Assembly (NCBI GenBank): GCA_026419785.1
Contig: JAODTK010002654.1
Location: forward strand, 1-64,000
Length of the DNA: 64,000 nt
From: Sclerodactyla briareus
Taxonomy: Eukaryota > Echinodermata > Holothuroidea > Dendrochirotida > Sclerodactylidae
Direction: 5' to 3'
The position numbers and the translations under genes are program-made. The notes beneath the pieces are model-generated. The model ran no database searches. It was given only the letters and a program-made list of their open reading frames with translations, and was not told the DNA's origin. Shown piece by piece: positions 24,431 to 36,067 of the stretch. Each line of letters starts with the position of its first letter. Positions within the stretch are counted from its first letter, which is position 1.

Positions 24431-24983
24431 AAAACATCCCGTTTTTTGTTACAACAAATTATTGAATTCCACTTGGACATGGGGTCTGAACTCCCCCCCC
24501 CCCGGGTTTACGCCACTGGGTATTAAACTACTGTCTTGTTTGTTCAGGTTCTTGACGCCCTAATTTCACAGTGGCAGGCATCCGTCTTCTTGTAGAATGT
24601 TAGATTTGTGTATTTTTCTCCAACATCGATTTGCACGAATTTATTAATTCTGACACAGTTTCAAGTTCTAATAAAGGCTTTGAGTGACCTGGAATTCCCA
24701 ACGTATTCATCTAAGTATATGCTCATACTACCTATGTTTTTTGTTGGGGGTGTAATTTGTCACCTATTTTCAGAATACATTTTATACAGTTTGCGATCCG
24801 CTCCGCCTAACTAATGGCTTGCTGTAATTCCGAAACACCTGACTTATGGTTACCCAAACGTTTCTGAGAGACATCTGGAGACCCTCTTACTTATTTTGGG
24901 TCAGAAGTAATTACACCACTAATGATGGCACTACCCCATTTTTGATTCCTCTTGGCGAAGCCAAAGGAATCCATGCAGTCACG
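24431..24983. other. No gene; CAGTGGCGT-like word at C-run
   Basis: A C-run near 24490 is followed by GGGTTTACGCCACTGGG, whose reverse complement reads CCCAGTGGCGTAAACCC. This is the same type of G-run/CAGTGGCG junction seen elsewhere in the window. No gene. Confidence 0.4.
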
Positions 24984-25081
24984 CGTGTGCGTGTGTGTGT
25001 ATGTGGGTGTGTGTGGTGTGTGTGTGTGTGTGTGTGTGTGTAGTTGTGTGTGTATGTGTGTTGTGTGTGTGTGGTGTGTGT
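24984..25081 (+). repeat. (GT)n microsatellite
   Basis: Nearly pure GT/TG dinucleotide with occasional A or extra G. It produces Thr/His- or Val/Cys-rich frames that are not genes. Confidence 0.95.
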
Positions 25082-26150
25082 GACCTTCGTTTCCACGCGA
25101 TATCTACAAACGGCCAAGCATGTATTATGTTCCATAATCAGGTAGGTAGGTGTCACCCATTGAGGGATGACCCCTATTGTTTTTTGGTACCAAGTCGATG
25201 GTCGTTCAAGGTCATGAGAGGTCGAAATTCGAAAGTGTTTTCCGCATCGAATATCTAATGATCGCAAGCATGTATGAAATTCATATTTGATAGGTAGGTG
25301 TAAACCATGCGGGATGACCCCTATTGTTTTTTGGTGCCAGTTCAAGGTCTTTATGGTAGGGTCCTCATATGGCAACCTTATATTCTTGGCAACGAAACAT
25401 TTAGAGTGATGTCGTAATGGAAAGTTTTGTTCGTCTGTTGAATACATCTGGTGACCGACTTTACCTCATTTTGACCTTTGACCTTCTGACCCTCATCTGA
25501 ACCTCCGACATTATTTTGGCCTGCTTTCTCTTAATGTATAATGGCGGGAAGCGTCTGTTCAGACAAACAAAAAAGTCAATGACAACTACCATACCACGGT
25601 ACTCTTATCACAATCTATCTCAATGAATGTGGAAGGTCAAGACGACTAAAATCCGTCATATATCTCGGCAACGAACATTTTGGAGGACTGTCATAATTGG
25701 AAGTTTCGTTCTCTGGGTGCAATACATCTGGTGACCAACTTTGACCTCATTGGACCTATTGACTTTTTGACCTCATTTGACCTTTTTGACCTGGTGATTT
25801 TGCATGCTTTTTATGGGTTGGCCGGAAGCGTCTTGTTAAGACAAACAAAAAACCGTCAATGACAGCTACCATACACGATCTCTTATCACAAGTATCTCAC
25901 TGATGTGGAAGGTCAGACAGCTAAAACACTGGAATGAGGATAAATTTGGCAATTGACATCTGCTCCTGCAGCATATATCTAATGAATGCCAGTATCTTCA
26001 GGTTCAAATTAGTGTGTGGATTGTGAACACATGATGAGAATGAACCCTTTGTTTTTGGTATCAGGTCAAGGTCATTCCAGGTCACCAAGGAATCCTTATT
26101 CTCTGCAACGAATTCTTGTACAGAGTGAAACAAGCATTTAGCCAACAAAC
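25082..26150 (+). repeat. Tandem repeat rich in TGACCT words
   Basis: Two nested patterns are present. GGATGACCCCTATTGTTTTTTGG recurs about 147 bases apart (25163, 25310) and again in weaker form near 26040. A longer unit with GGCAACGAA, GGAAGTTTCGTTC, AATACATCTGGTGACC, GGAAGCGTCT and AGACAAACAAAAAA repeats at about 285 bases (25388/25670 and 25548/25822). Between the units lie clusters of TGACCT (about 25453-25505 and 25738-25795). The array directly follows the GT microsatellite. Confidence 0.65.
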
Positions 26151-26159
26151 AAATATTTC

Positions 26160-26985
26160 CCCCAGTGACGACGTTACAAATTCTGACATTGTCATTTTAA
26201 TTGTTATTCCTGATATGTCTGATTATTGGACTAGCCCCAAATAATTTCCCCTAGACAAGACACATACCAATTGTTGAATTTGTCATTTTATTATTAGCCC
26301 CAGTGACCAGCCTATCTGTACCTCCTGACCAGTATTTGTGTTGCTATGGGTGGGGGTGTCAATTTGGTCTTGCACGCACCCCCCCCCCCCCCAAGGGTTC
26401 ATAGGCGCTTATTGAACATTTAAAAATGTAGCCCTGTTTGCAGCCTGCCTCCCTGCATTTATTGACAATTCCCTAATTGCAAAGTCAGAAACGCCTCTTC
26501 TTGCGTATACCTACCTCCTCTCATTTAGTGTTACATTTTTCGACCACCAAAGTGTTTTGTTGCCTCTTTCATAAATCTGGTTGCTTCCATTCCCCCCCTC
26601 CCCTCTCTCCCCCTTCCCCAATACAAGTATTCCCCAGTGGAAGACAGTAACAATTCATTCAATTGGTACTTTTACAATTATTATCCTGATATGTCTGAAT
26701 ATTGGACTTCACCAGTTACCAGCCTATGTCTGTATGTATGTACCCTCCTGATCAGTAATGGTCAATTTTTGCTATGGTTGTCTGGGAATTGCAAGCAGAT
26801 ACGCCCTCTTGTTTAATAACATGCAACCACCCCCACCCCCCCTCCCCCAGGATTCATAGTGCAGCCCTCTGAAAATTGAAAATGTAGCTAGCCCTATTTG
26901 AAGCCTGCATCACTGCATTAATTAACAAATTCCTAATTGCAACGGCAGATAGACGTTTCGTCTTGCGTATACTTCTATACGACAT
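26160..26985 (+). repeat. Two-unit tandem duplication, about 470-bp period
   Basis: Unit 1 (about 26160-26515) and unit 2 (about 26630-26980) share ATTCCTGATATGTCTGA, CCAGCCTATxTGTA, GxCCAGTAATxG, a C-run, GGxTTCATAG, AAAATGTAGC, CCTGCATxxCTGCATT, AATTCCTAATTGCAA and GTCTTGCGTATACxTC in order. Differences are substitutions and small indels. Confidence 0.65.
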
Positions 26986-28059
26986 ATGGATCTCGATGGG
27001 AGGGGTAGACACACTGGCAATTCTCCATAGGCGTATATTAATTACTCGAGGGAGAATGCCAAGTTTTTGCTTAACTTAATTGAAAACGGTGATATTATCT
27101 CAAATTTTCCCATTTACATTATCCCAGCAGAAATATGCCACACCAGGAAATGTCCTGCTGAACTAATTTAGAACACCTATGTAGCCTAGCCATTAACCTC
27201 TTCAACCACTGTCTGCATTTGGTGTGTATACTATAATAATAAGCCTTTCAGTTTGACTGGTCAACATTCCCAATCCTCAAAGGATTTAATCTCCAACTGT
27301 GTGTGTGAGACTGCAAAGAGTGAGAATTAAACAAACCATAATAAACTTAGAACTGCCTGTCAGACATTCAGTGTGGAAATGGTACCTGGCACTGGCTATG
27401 CTCGAGGATGAGAGGGGGTAATCCAATTATTCTCTGTGTGCAACTCAGTCCTACTGCTTATCTGATTGTTTACCTTCACTCCTATTCCCTACTGGGAATG
27501 CGAAAAGCACGCTTCCAGGTTGTGAATTACTGACAGGCAGTACTGACCATTGGTATTATTAACTGTGTTCCTAGACCAGCCCTAATGTGGGGATTAACTG
27601 TGGTGTGTGTAGAAGCAGTGAGTTGGGATGGGGAATAAGAAGCAAGGGTCAAGGAACCTTCTGAAAGTAAGGAAGCGCACAACATTTTTGGCATTTTTTG
27701 CTATTGAGCAAAAAGTGAGGGCATTACCCTGTACCCGAGGCAGAAAGGGCAAGGGGTTTAAGGCTATACAGTATCTCTCTTCTTCCCATGCCTCTCTATC
27801 GGGTGTTGACTGTCACATGCTGTGACTATTTGGGAAAAGTGATTGCCCGGATAATAACAATTTAAAACATTGCCAGAAGTCATACTGGATCAACCTTAAC
27901 GAGCCCACATAATTCAGAAATTGTCTCACATGGGCTATATATACTAGAAAATACAAAGATCTTGTCAGTTCCTATTATCTATTTGTTTATTATCGTGCAA
28001 TCCAGATATATTTGTTATGGGAGGGTTCTGCATGTGGGTCATGTAGAGAGACCTTCCTC
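26986..28059. other. No gene recognised
   Basis: AT-rich sequence. A 65-codon frame at 27628-27825 is Lys/Arg-rich without a known motif. Confidence 0.3.
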
Positions 28060-28520
28060 AACCCCACCATGTAGGAGGAGAAATGTGATTTGAAAGCCTT
28101 GTGAAAAGTTTGATTGACCCTAAAAATAGCACTAGCATTTGATGGACTGGTAAAATGGCTATTGTACAAGTATTCTGAACAGTTATGCACTTGTCAATTT
28201 CTGACCCCACCCTTGTACCCCAACAAGTGTGGTCATTGCACTTCACAACATGAATGCACCCGCCCCTCGGTCACTGTCCTGAAATTAATGAAAAATTGCT
28301 CCCCCACAGTCCTTTGAAAGACCACCTACTACTCTGCTGTACAAATTGTAAGGATTGACTGGCAATGACTTTCCCCCTCAGCACATTATGGATTACACAG
28401 ATGTACCATGATCCAACAGTGAGACAACCATGCTATGCTATGACACGCTTACCTACAATGACTCGCCTTGTCCAGGGTATGGAGGGTGCAATTGATCATA
28501 TATAGGTCTGGTATGCACTT
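28060..28520 (+). repeat. C-rich repeat, relative of 2225-3540
   Basis: Shares CCCACCCTTGTxCCC, GTGTGGTCATTGCA, GCACCCGCCCCTCGGTCACT, TCCTxGAAA and GTCCAGGGTATGGAGGG with a CAATTGA tail, all characteristic of the C-rich family near 2.2-3.5 kb. Confidence 0.5.
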
Positions 28521-29425
28521 CTCTTTCCCCACACATGTACCCCTAAAAAAGATATTTTTTCACATTTGTTAATGAATGTTGGTCGTTCCGATTCAAAGAC
28601 TGCCACTTCTTCAATCATCGCTTTGACACACTAGTCATTATAGTAATGAAGTTTCTAAAGTGATCCTCATCAATTAGCCTTGCCTGCAGTCGGCTGACGT
28701 AGTGTTACGGACGCTGGGACTTCCCACACTGAATGGAACCATTGGACCTCGCTGGTTATGACTTCTGACTTTACCTTCACTCTTCAAGACATACTTACTT
28801 ACCATGTTTATTTTTCATTATTTCATTTCAATTGTGCCTCAGATGACCTTTTTTGACCTTGGTCAAAAGCAACAAGTAATCGTCAATCTCAGCTTCAGTA
28901 AAATTGCAGGTGATCGTTTTGTGTCAATTGTGGTTTGAGGTTGGGGCAAACACATCTTTCAGGTTTGATATAGCTGAGTACGGGGAACATGTCAGGAAAA
29001 AGGCCAGGAATCACTACGCAGAGTTGCGTTCTTTGTTTAACCACAGTCAAGTGAAGTTCCACACCACCATGGGATTCATATGTACACTCATACGGGAGGA
29101 GCAATTCGGTCTCCAATTGTGAATATTTTTCACACATCAGTTGGTCAACTCAATCACAACCCCGGAGTCAATTTGATACCAGTTGTGTAGGACACTATAA
29201 GGGAGCTGTAAACATTTACACCAGTTGTTCAATTGTTTTAATAAAACACATCAGGAAGTCAGTCAGTTCGAAACGTATATTCGGCCCGTTTATAGTAATC
29301 TTCATTTCATTTCTTTATTATTCATTCCTTATTAGTCATTTTTCATCAATTTTAATGAGCATCATTGTCCACCACAATCCATTAGTTGAATGGACGGGCC
29401 TTTGCCCGTTGAATATTGAACTAAC
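28521..29425. other. No gene recognised; one coding-like frame
   Basis: A plus-strand frame at 28904-29122 (72 codons) has a non-repetitive peptide with RFDIAEYGEHVRKKA and MGFICTLIREEQ, and may be an exon fragment. I recognise no family and no convincing splice sites. Confidence 0.25.
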
Positions 29426-29429
29426 ACTC

Positions 29430-29890
29430 AAGGTGGCAATATATTGCTTTGAAGCTCACATAGATGAAAGGAGCGTATTTCATAATTCTAAATCCCAACT
29501 TCGGAATTTCAAACTCATCCCGTTTTTGTGGTTTTTTTTTTACAATTGAACAGGCAATATCATGTCATAACAACTATCGAATAATGTTCCGTTTGACGAT
29601 ATTGCGGTGACACATCATATTGACGATATATTGTATTGATACCGCATTGCACTGAGGCGGTTTTCTGTCATGACGTCATCAAACACGCTGTCGTTTGTTC
29701 GCCAGCTGCTACCAGTCGACAAATGCTCCTTCAAAGAATACCTTTGCATTCTTTTATTTTTTGAGGTGACAGTAACGGTAGAGCATCCGCTTGCAATAAT
29801 GAGGGAGCTGGTTCTACCCCCCGGTGTCCTTCCACACCAGAAACTGGAACCTCTACAATTTCCGACTGAGAATTTCCGAGAGATTTGTCA
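29430..29890 (+). repeat. Dispersed repeat with CATGACGTCAT core, copy 1
   Basis: CTCACATAGATGAAAGGAGC and GTATTTCATAAxxCTAAAT (29455-29490) recur at 60805-60840. TGAGGCGG, TTTTCTGTCATGACGTCATC and TGTTCGCCAGCTxCTAxC (29651-29715) recur at 53992-54055, and more weakly at 61130-61190. CTCTACAATTTCCGACT (29850) recurs inverted at 54450-54480. Non-coding, mosaic family. Confidence 0.6.
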
Positions 29891-30005
29891 TGAGGGTGGG
29901 GGGGGGGGGTGGTCACAACCCATGGGAAGTGCGCCCTCATAAATGGCCTCACCCTCCCTATCAGCAAATAAGTACCATTTAATGCAGCAATATTTGCTAA
30001 GTTGA
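29890..30005 (+). repeat. G-run-headed dispersed repeat, copy 2
   Basis: Direct copy of 24241-24430: G-block, then GGGAAGTGCGCCCTC, AAATGGCCTCACCCTCC and GCAGCAATATTTGCTAAG. Confidence 0.65.
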
Positions 30006-30179
30006 TCATGATGCGTCCTTTCTCAATATTGATCGCTTTATCGCCACTTTGGGGGTTACAATTAATTTTCTTGAATATTTGGGCATTATTGCGGCAATTA
30101 AGAAAACATGGGGTGGTTTCTTTACCGGCCTTGATCATAAATCCGGTAATCCTCTTAATATTATTATGAATGTGCGGCT
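30006..30179. other. Short non-coding spacer
   Basis: AT-rich with TCGCTTTATCGCCAC. Possibly part of the LINE relic that follows, but no motif is recognised. Confidence 0.25.
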
Positions 30180-30790
30180 TTTGTAACGAGAGATGAAGAG
30201 AGAGATTCCGGGTATACCACATGCTGATTCAAAAGATTCTGATATTAAGACTTTAGTCAAGTGGTCTGAAATCATTGGAATTTCTGAAAATTCTTGGTCT
30301 TTGTATTGCTTAATTCCATTTAACTGCGCAGAGGATGTACAGCTGGTTTCAATACAGGCTTATTAATAGGATCATTCCCACAAACAAGTAATCTTGAGAT
30401 TATTAATATAGTGATTCTAATTTGTGTACATTTTGTGGCATTCTTCACGTTGGGCCATATACAAACATTTTGTTTCATGATTGTAATTATACTAGTTTAT
30501 TATGAAGATACCTGGATAACATTTTCCGTAGTAAGAACATCCATGTAGATTCTCGGAATGTTTGTACGGTATTCTTCGGGGGCGATTTTTGCCGTGAACT
30601 TAACTTGATAATTATTTTAGTAAAATATTCCATTTTTCGTTCTAAACTGCAGAAAAAGACCCAACCGTTTGCTTCCGTTACATGTATTAAGGAATATTTC
30701 GATCTTTATTGTTGCATTTAGGAAAATATGGAGATGAATATTGGAAGAGATATTGGCAGCCTTGGGTAAATGTACTTGGTATAAGAAATT
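30180..30790 (+). mobile_element. LINE ORF2 C-terminal relic
   Basis: Joined loosely across frame changes, the plus strand encodes a FQYRLINRIIPTNK-like segment (about 30345-30395), then SNLCTFCGI (about 30418-30446), a later CRELNLIIILVKYSIFRSKL (about 30590-30650) and KEYFDLYC. This order (W/FQYR..RIIPTN, CxxC zinc knuckle, LN-II--K--IFR-K, final KEY/E box) is typical of the C-terminal domain of L1/Tx1-like non-LTR ORF2 proteins downstream of the RT. Stops and frameshifts interrupt it. The RT core itself is not present upstream, so it is a truncated insertion or decayed copy. Confidence 0.6.
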
Positions 30791-31009
30791 GACATTGTAT
30801 TTACCTATACCGTAATGATTTTTTGGCACATTTTGCATCTCGTATGTAATTCTTACATAATTTTGTTTGTGTTGAATTATTACTGTTTTGTCAGAGATAA
30901 AAAATAATATTTTTTTTGTGGCTAAATAACAGCTACAAAACCTCTACTGAACTGCAAAAAAATAAGTTGTTGCATTAAAAAGATATTGATCACTGCCAGT
31001 CTTTGGGTG

Positions 31010-31070
31010 TGACCGGGGGGGGGCCGCACCCCCCCTCCCCCTCCCCGTGGGTAACGCCATTGGTCTGCTG
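31010..31070. repeat. G-run/C-run junction with CCATTGG end
   Basis: Nine G then CCGCACC, C-runs and GTGGGTAACGCCATTGG. Its reverse complement (CCAATGGCGTTACCC) is a variant of the CAGTGGCGTxxCCC word that borders other G-runs in the window. Confidence 0.5.
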
Positions 31071-32439
31071 AAGCACTTTCGGGTGATAGCAACAACACTA
31101 GTAGTAGTAGGTCCGAGCATACATTACGTTAATCAAATATCAACTGGGTATCCAAACCGTGAGATCATTTTTTTATTGTCCCTTTTTGGTCAGATGCCTA
31201 GCTCCTAAATGGAATCAGGCAGATAGCGGAACTAAACCTGAAACTTTGGCATGAAATACCTCTTTCGCGATTACCCAAACACTAAGTAATTCATCCCCTT
31301 CAACATTTGTACGACAGGATGATGTGTATGGGTTGGGGTGGATGTAAAGTGAGCTTCCATTTTCCCTTTATGTCTATTTCGACACATTCATAGCTGTCGA
31401 TTTGTAATGTCCGTGATGAAATTGAATAAGGAAACAGGGAAAAGTTCTATAGGAGATAGTTGCCCGCCGAGTGTAATCAAGGATATCCGATGGTGTTTTA
31501 TACCGGCTTCCAGTAAAGTGTTGACAATGATTGTAAATAGTGATTGTTATGGTATTTGGTAGTTGTATCTGGGTTAGTTATCGGGTCAATGGAAGGCACG
31601 GACATTGACTCGAGAAATTGTTATTCCGTCTGAGTATAAGAAGGCAAATCATCCCCCAACGACTTCCTGTTGAGAAACAGTATGGAATGAAAAAACAAAC
31701 TACTATTTCGCAATGTCTTCATGACTTAACAGGGTGAGGAAAAATACATCACAATGCCAAGTCAATGCAAAACTTACTTTTGTTTTTCCATCGAGTTACA
31801 CGAGCAATATGCGCTGAGTTGTAGAGGGTGGATGCACACCATCTTTAGGAGATATATAGATGCAAGGATTATGACTAGAGAAGAAAAAACAAGTGCACCC
31901 TTTCACTGATGAGTGAGTAAAACAAAACCAACAACAACTGTGTGATCACGGGCGTCAGCCATTTGGTTCCACTCGTGACGTCTCGGACTCAAGCAATATT
32001 TTGAATATCCGTTATCGAATCCACTCTTTTCACCTTTGCCGTTATAGTACTTCAGAGATGCAATCTAAAAATGTGAGTTCCCACTCCCAGACCTAAAAAA
32101 ACAAATAGTGCATCTTTATCTTCGCGTATATTTCGTTATGCGAGTAGGTGCATGACGTATTATGTTAACTATATATTTTTTTTATTTTACGACACTACCG
32201 TGACCAACTCGAGTCACTAAGGTTTAATCGTGTTGGACCAATTTCCACAAGCAATTTTATCATGTTAATTTTCAAATTTTCAAGGGAATATGAATCTGGA
32301 ATCATCGTTACGGTGGACGCAGTCATCAGTCATGTAATGGAGTCAATAGATGATAGGCAGGCGCGCTATTGCAGGAATTGTCAACCCGGGGGGGCGCGGT
32401 GGTCACTAACTAAGCGGAGCCGCCAATGGTTGGCGCGGA
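31071..32439. other. No gene; repeat hairpin unit at right end
   Basis: Mostly AT-rich without recognisable genes. At 32386-32445 a G-run is followed by AAGCGGAGCCGCCAATGGTTGG and CGCGGAGCGCCA, the first of the GCGCCA/TGGCGC hairpin units that recur in the composite repeat to the right. Confidence 0.35.
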
Positions 32440-33877
32440 GCGCCACACGAAAATTTGCGGTTTAACACCTCCAAATCGCCGGGAATGCCCGTCGGGAGCA
32501 TGAGAGGGGACCGTTTTATATACTCACACTATCGATAAAAATTAATCCTTCTTGTCGTGGAATTACAGTGAGAACAAAAAATGATCTTGCTTTGCAATCA
32601 TACTGAAATACATTGAATCTAAATGAAGGGTTGGCTTTTCCTTCTCCACATACCTACTCACACAGAATATAAACCAAACGCCATACGAGTGACAGCATTG
32701 ATTCCTCTGCCCGGAGCCCTACAGTATATGCCAGACAATAAAAACTTTATTTATGGTCATGATATGAATACAGTGCCGTATATGTTACTTCGTTTCATCT
32801 TTAAGAATCAGTCTGGAAAAAAATGAACGTGTGACAATCGGTTCATGTATGAAAACTGATGTGTAAGTGTCCATTGACATGCATTTTCTCCTTCATACAC
32901 GTAAATATTAGATCAGGATGAATTCACTGATGCACATTCAAAACAGCCTATTCGTCGGAGATGAGGCAAACTGCATCGGCTTTGGCGGCTGCAGCTGAGC
33001 TGGGAAATGCGTACCAATGCATGAAACGAGCCATCGCCTGGAACATCATGCCATGATTTCCATGCCAGGAGCAGTGACATCTTTCGCAAACCGCCCCCTC
33101 CCCATGCTTTGATATATAAGGGTTATACTTGGCAGCTTGCTGTCGCGTCCTTGTGCAGAACGTTCGAATACTGTGGTTATTAGCCCATTATCTCTGTCGT
33201 TTATTCCTCACTGGTCTCTGGATGCAAATCAGGGGCTCGTCACTCCGTTTCGAAAAGTGGGGGGGGATGGGGGCATGTGGCTTGCAATGTACTTATCGAG
33301 CGGCGCGCCACTATTAGGTTGGCGCGGAGCGCACCCAGAAATTTTGGCTCCTTATACTCCAAGATTAGCGGAAATGGCACCGCCGGCGGACCTAATGGCA
33401 AAGAATCTGGCTGTGCAATTTCAGTAAGGAAAAAAGTTTTGAAAGAGTTTTCATCTGCAGGATATAGGCGGATAATTATAGCAACACAGCAATTACGGCC
33501 TCTTTATTGTTTTTATGGAAGACTACGTCAGCAAGTGAGTTCAAAATAAATACAAAAACTACAGCAAATTTACAATTTACGTAAAAGGTTGAGCTAGGAT
33601 TGAAGCCAACCCTCTTTCATGTTAGCCATTTTAAATATCTGATCAGCAAAGTGCAATAGGTTGATTTCCCGGTGATTGTACCCACCCGTTTTATGGTGTG
33701 GAGATGATTTGGGACGCCATCAAACGGAGCCCAATATGCTTGGCACGAATCGTGAGAAAGTTTCAAGAGTAATAGATCACTCGATTACAGGAAATAGTAG
33801 ACCAATTCCCTTACTTGACTTTGGTGGCGCAGCTGGAAATTTTTTCAGTGAGAGGCGCTGGAGAAGGGGAGCTAGAG

Positions 33878-34885
33878 CAGTGGCGTCGCCAGATTTTCGT
33901 CTAGAGAGGGAGGCACAGGGGGGCGGTGGGAACGGACAATTTACTATCTGAGCGGAACGCCACCAAGTGCTGGCGCGGAGCGCCATGAATTTATTTGATT
34001 GTTGCACGCCCCAGATGGCCGGAAATGCCTTTCCCGGGCGTTTATGATCATTTGGTGATCCAATTTTTGTAATCGGTGGGAAATTTTGACATTATGCCAG
34101 ACCTCGGTCCTACCGTTGTCCCGACTTTAACTTTTCAGCCACAATGTTCAACAATTGCTGCGCCATACTACTATCCACCAGTGCGCGCGAAGCGCGGCAA
34201 TGTTACTCAAGAATTCCCAGAACAATCTGAGAAAAATCATAATCTCAGCGAAATTTAGGACATTTAGCCAACTTTACCTCTACTGTCCCAATCATGATTA
34301 AAACGTTATGCCATAGAGAAAACCTGGAGAAAACACGCGTTGAAAATTAAAGCAGTCTGATAGCCTAGGGATACGGCCAGTTCACAAATGAACGTGGATG
34401 AGGAGAGGAAGAAACGGACAAGAGAGGGTTTAGTAATCCAAAAGAGGTTGATTGTAGTGTCAAGTTCATGAGAATTTGTTATTGTATATATTTTCACCTC
34501 ACAGATATGTATAAAGGTGGGGGCCATGAGGAAGAAATTTTCCCCGGCAATAAGAGTTTGCAGAGATGTTGGGAGATGGCCGAGAGAGAGACAAACGAAT
34601 GCCAAGAATTCCACCTAGTACCCACGCGCGAAGCACAATCGTAGTAGTACACATTATTGTGCAAATCAGAGGCAAAAATTGGCCCCCATTCGGCTACTGC
34701 CTTTCTTGACATGAAAAATCAACAAATTAGCTAGGTCTTATCAAATGGTCGTCGAATACTGACTACACGAATATTCTTTCGAATTTCATTGGGGGTGGGG
34801 GGGTGGGAACACGGGGTGAGGGGCACATGGTTTTCGAGAGGGGATCGTCCCCCCCCCCTCCCCCCAGTCCATTGGCGACTCTTAC
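33878..34885. mobile_element. Nested element with CAGTGG inverted ends, copy 1
   Basis: The left end reads CAGTGGCGTCGCCAGATTTT. The right end, reverse-complemented, reads AGAGTCGCCAATGGACTGGG, a decayed version. GCTAGAG precedes the left end (33871-33877) and recurs just beyond the right end (34889-34895), possibly a target duplication. Both ends abut or approach G/C runs. CAGTG-type termini are common in hAT-superfamily non-autonomous elements, so hAT is my inference. No transposase is visible. The equivalent in copy 2 is at 51139-52128. Confidence 0.5.
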
Positions 34886-35689
34886 TAGGCTAGAGGATTA
34901 TATGGTCGTTTGATTCAATTATCTTCAGACGGAGAGACAGACTCAGTTGGTGAATAGTACTGAATTTCGGCCGATATGAGGCCTCCCAGATGTTAGAAAA
35001 GCACTTCCCAATCTCCTGGTCCTTTTCACAGCCTTGTTTTCATAGGGTGCTAGACATGAAAGGTGAGTTGTCAGATTATCCGAATTAATTACGCAAATCT
35101 CAAAAGGTTGCCTAAAAGGTCCATTTAAGTTGACGAAGAAGAAACCACCATTTTTTGTGGGCACTCCCCCCCCCGTAGTTTTTGTGTAAACATTTCACTT
35201 TTGCTTCCACCCGCTCTTAATTCTCCTATTCTTCGCCCGAGTTGCGCTATTCGATCTAAAACTTCTTGATATACTTGCACTGCCTCGGATGCCTAGACAA
35301 GGTGTTGCTCTAGCAGATTATGGTCAACTTTTCGACAAAGGATGTCAACATGAAGTCAGGTCGAATGAGTGTCACTCATGCTTATTCGGGTCTGTGGCGG
35401 ATCCACCGAACTCATTGTTAACCCCATGGAGTTTTTTCCCTGCTAGCCTGTAGTGGGTGGGGGAAAGGTGGGGGGGGGGACTCCTGGCCCGATCCGATGT
35501 TTTATCCTCCGGAACCGGATGCTGAAGATTGTACCTGATTTAAACTCGCGAGGAGGGGGGGGTGGGGGAGGCTAGTGCTACTTTGTGGGAACTTCTTCGA
35601 CACGGCTTATATGACTCACATAGCCTACTCACTTTTCATTTTTGGTTTCTCTCGTATTTTTTACCACCCATTCAGTTCTCTTATTCCGC

Positions 35690-35825
35690 TTCCCTCCCCC
35701 TTCTCTTTTCCTTCGCCCTTTCTCCTTCCCCTTTTTTATCTCTCCTCTTCTTTTTCTTTTTCTCCTCCTCCCTTTTTTCATTCTTTCCCCCTTTCCCCTT
35801 TTTTTGCCTCCTTCTCTTACCCCCG
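35690..35825 (+). repeat. Poly-pyrimidine tract
   Basis: About 135 bases of almost pure C/T, ending in CCTTCTCTTACCCC. It gives Phe/Ser/Leu-rich or Lys/Arg-rich false frames. Matching tract at 53045-53218. Confidence 0.9.
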
Positions 35826-35980
35826 CGCCCCCCCTCCCTGGCATACCGCCTGATAGGTAATGCAAGGTTATTGATGAAAATAAATTCCCGACTGAACTGT
35901 CCTCTGTCACCCTTCCTTTTTAGTGGACGAAACGTAATTCTATGATATCTAAGTTTCCTGTACTAATTCTGAAGCCTCAA

Positions 35981-36018
35981 AATACTACTACTACGACTAA
36001 CTACTACTACTTAAACGA

Positions 36019-36066
<48 letters not shown>

Positions 36067-36067
36067 G
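35981..36067 (+). repeat. (CTA)n microsatellite
   Basis: Trinucleotide CTA/TAC repeat with a brief interruption at 36010-36020. Confidence 0.95.

Larger units (their letters stand above)
32440..35840 (+). repeat. 3.4-kb composite repeat, copy 1
   Basis: Collinear with 49905-53220 over its whole length. Anchors in order: TTTAACACCTCC (32460), TGGAACATCATGCC (33040), the GCGCGCCACTATTAG hairpin (33300), CAGTGGCGTCGCCAGATTT (33878), CAGTCCATTGGCGACT (34865), TTTTTTGTGGGCACTCC (35150), ACTGCCTCGGATGCCT (35279), TGGCGGATCCACCGAA (35394) and a poly-pyrimidine tract (35690-35820). It contains repeated units of G-run plus a GCGCCA...TGGCGC hairpin plus GGCCGGAAATGxC. No protein domain recognised. 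Copy 2 has about 195 extra bases near 52500-52700. Confidence 0.8.

Noticed and set aside
24911-25447. 178-codon minus-strand frame
   Set aside because: Its centre is Thr/His repeats from the GT microsatellite, and its ends translate the TGACCT tandem repeat.
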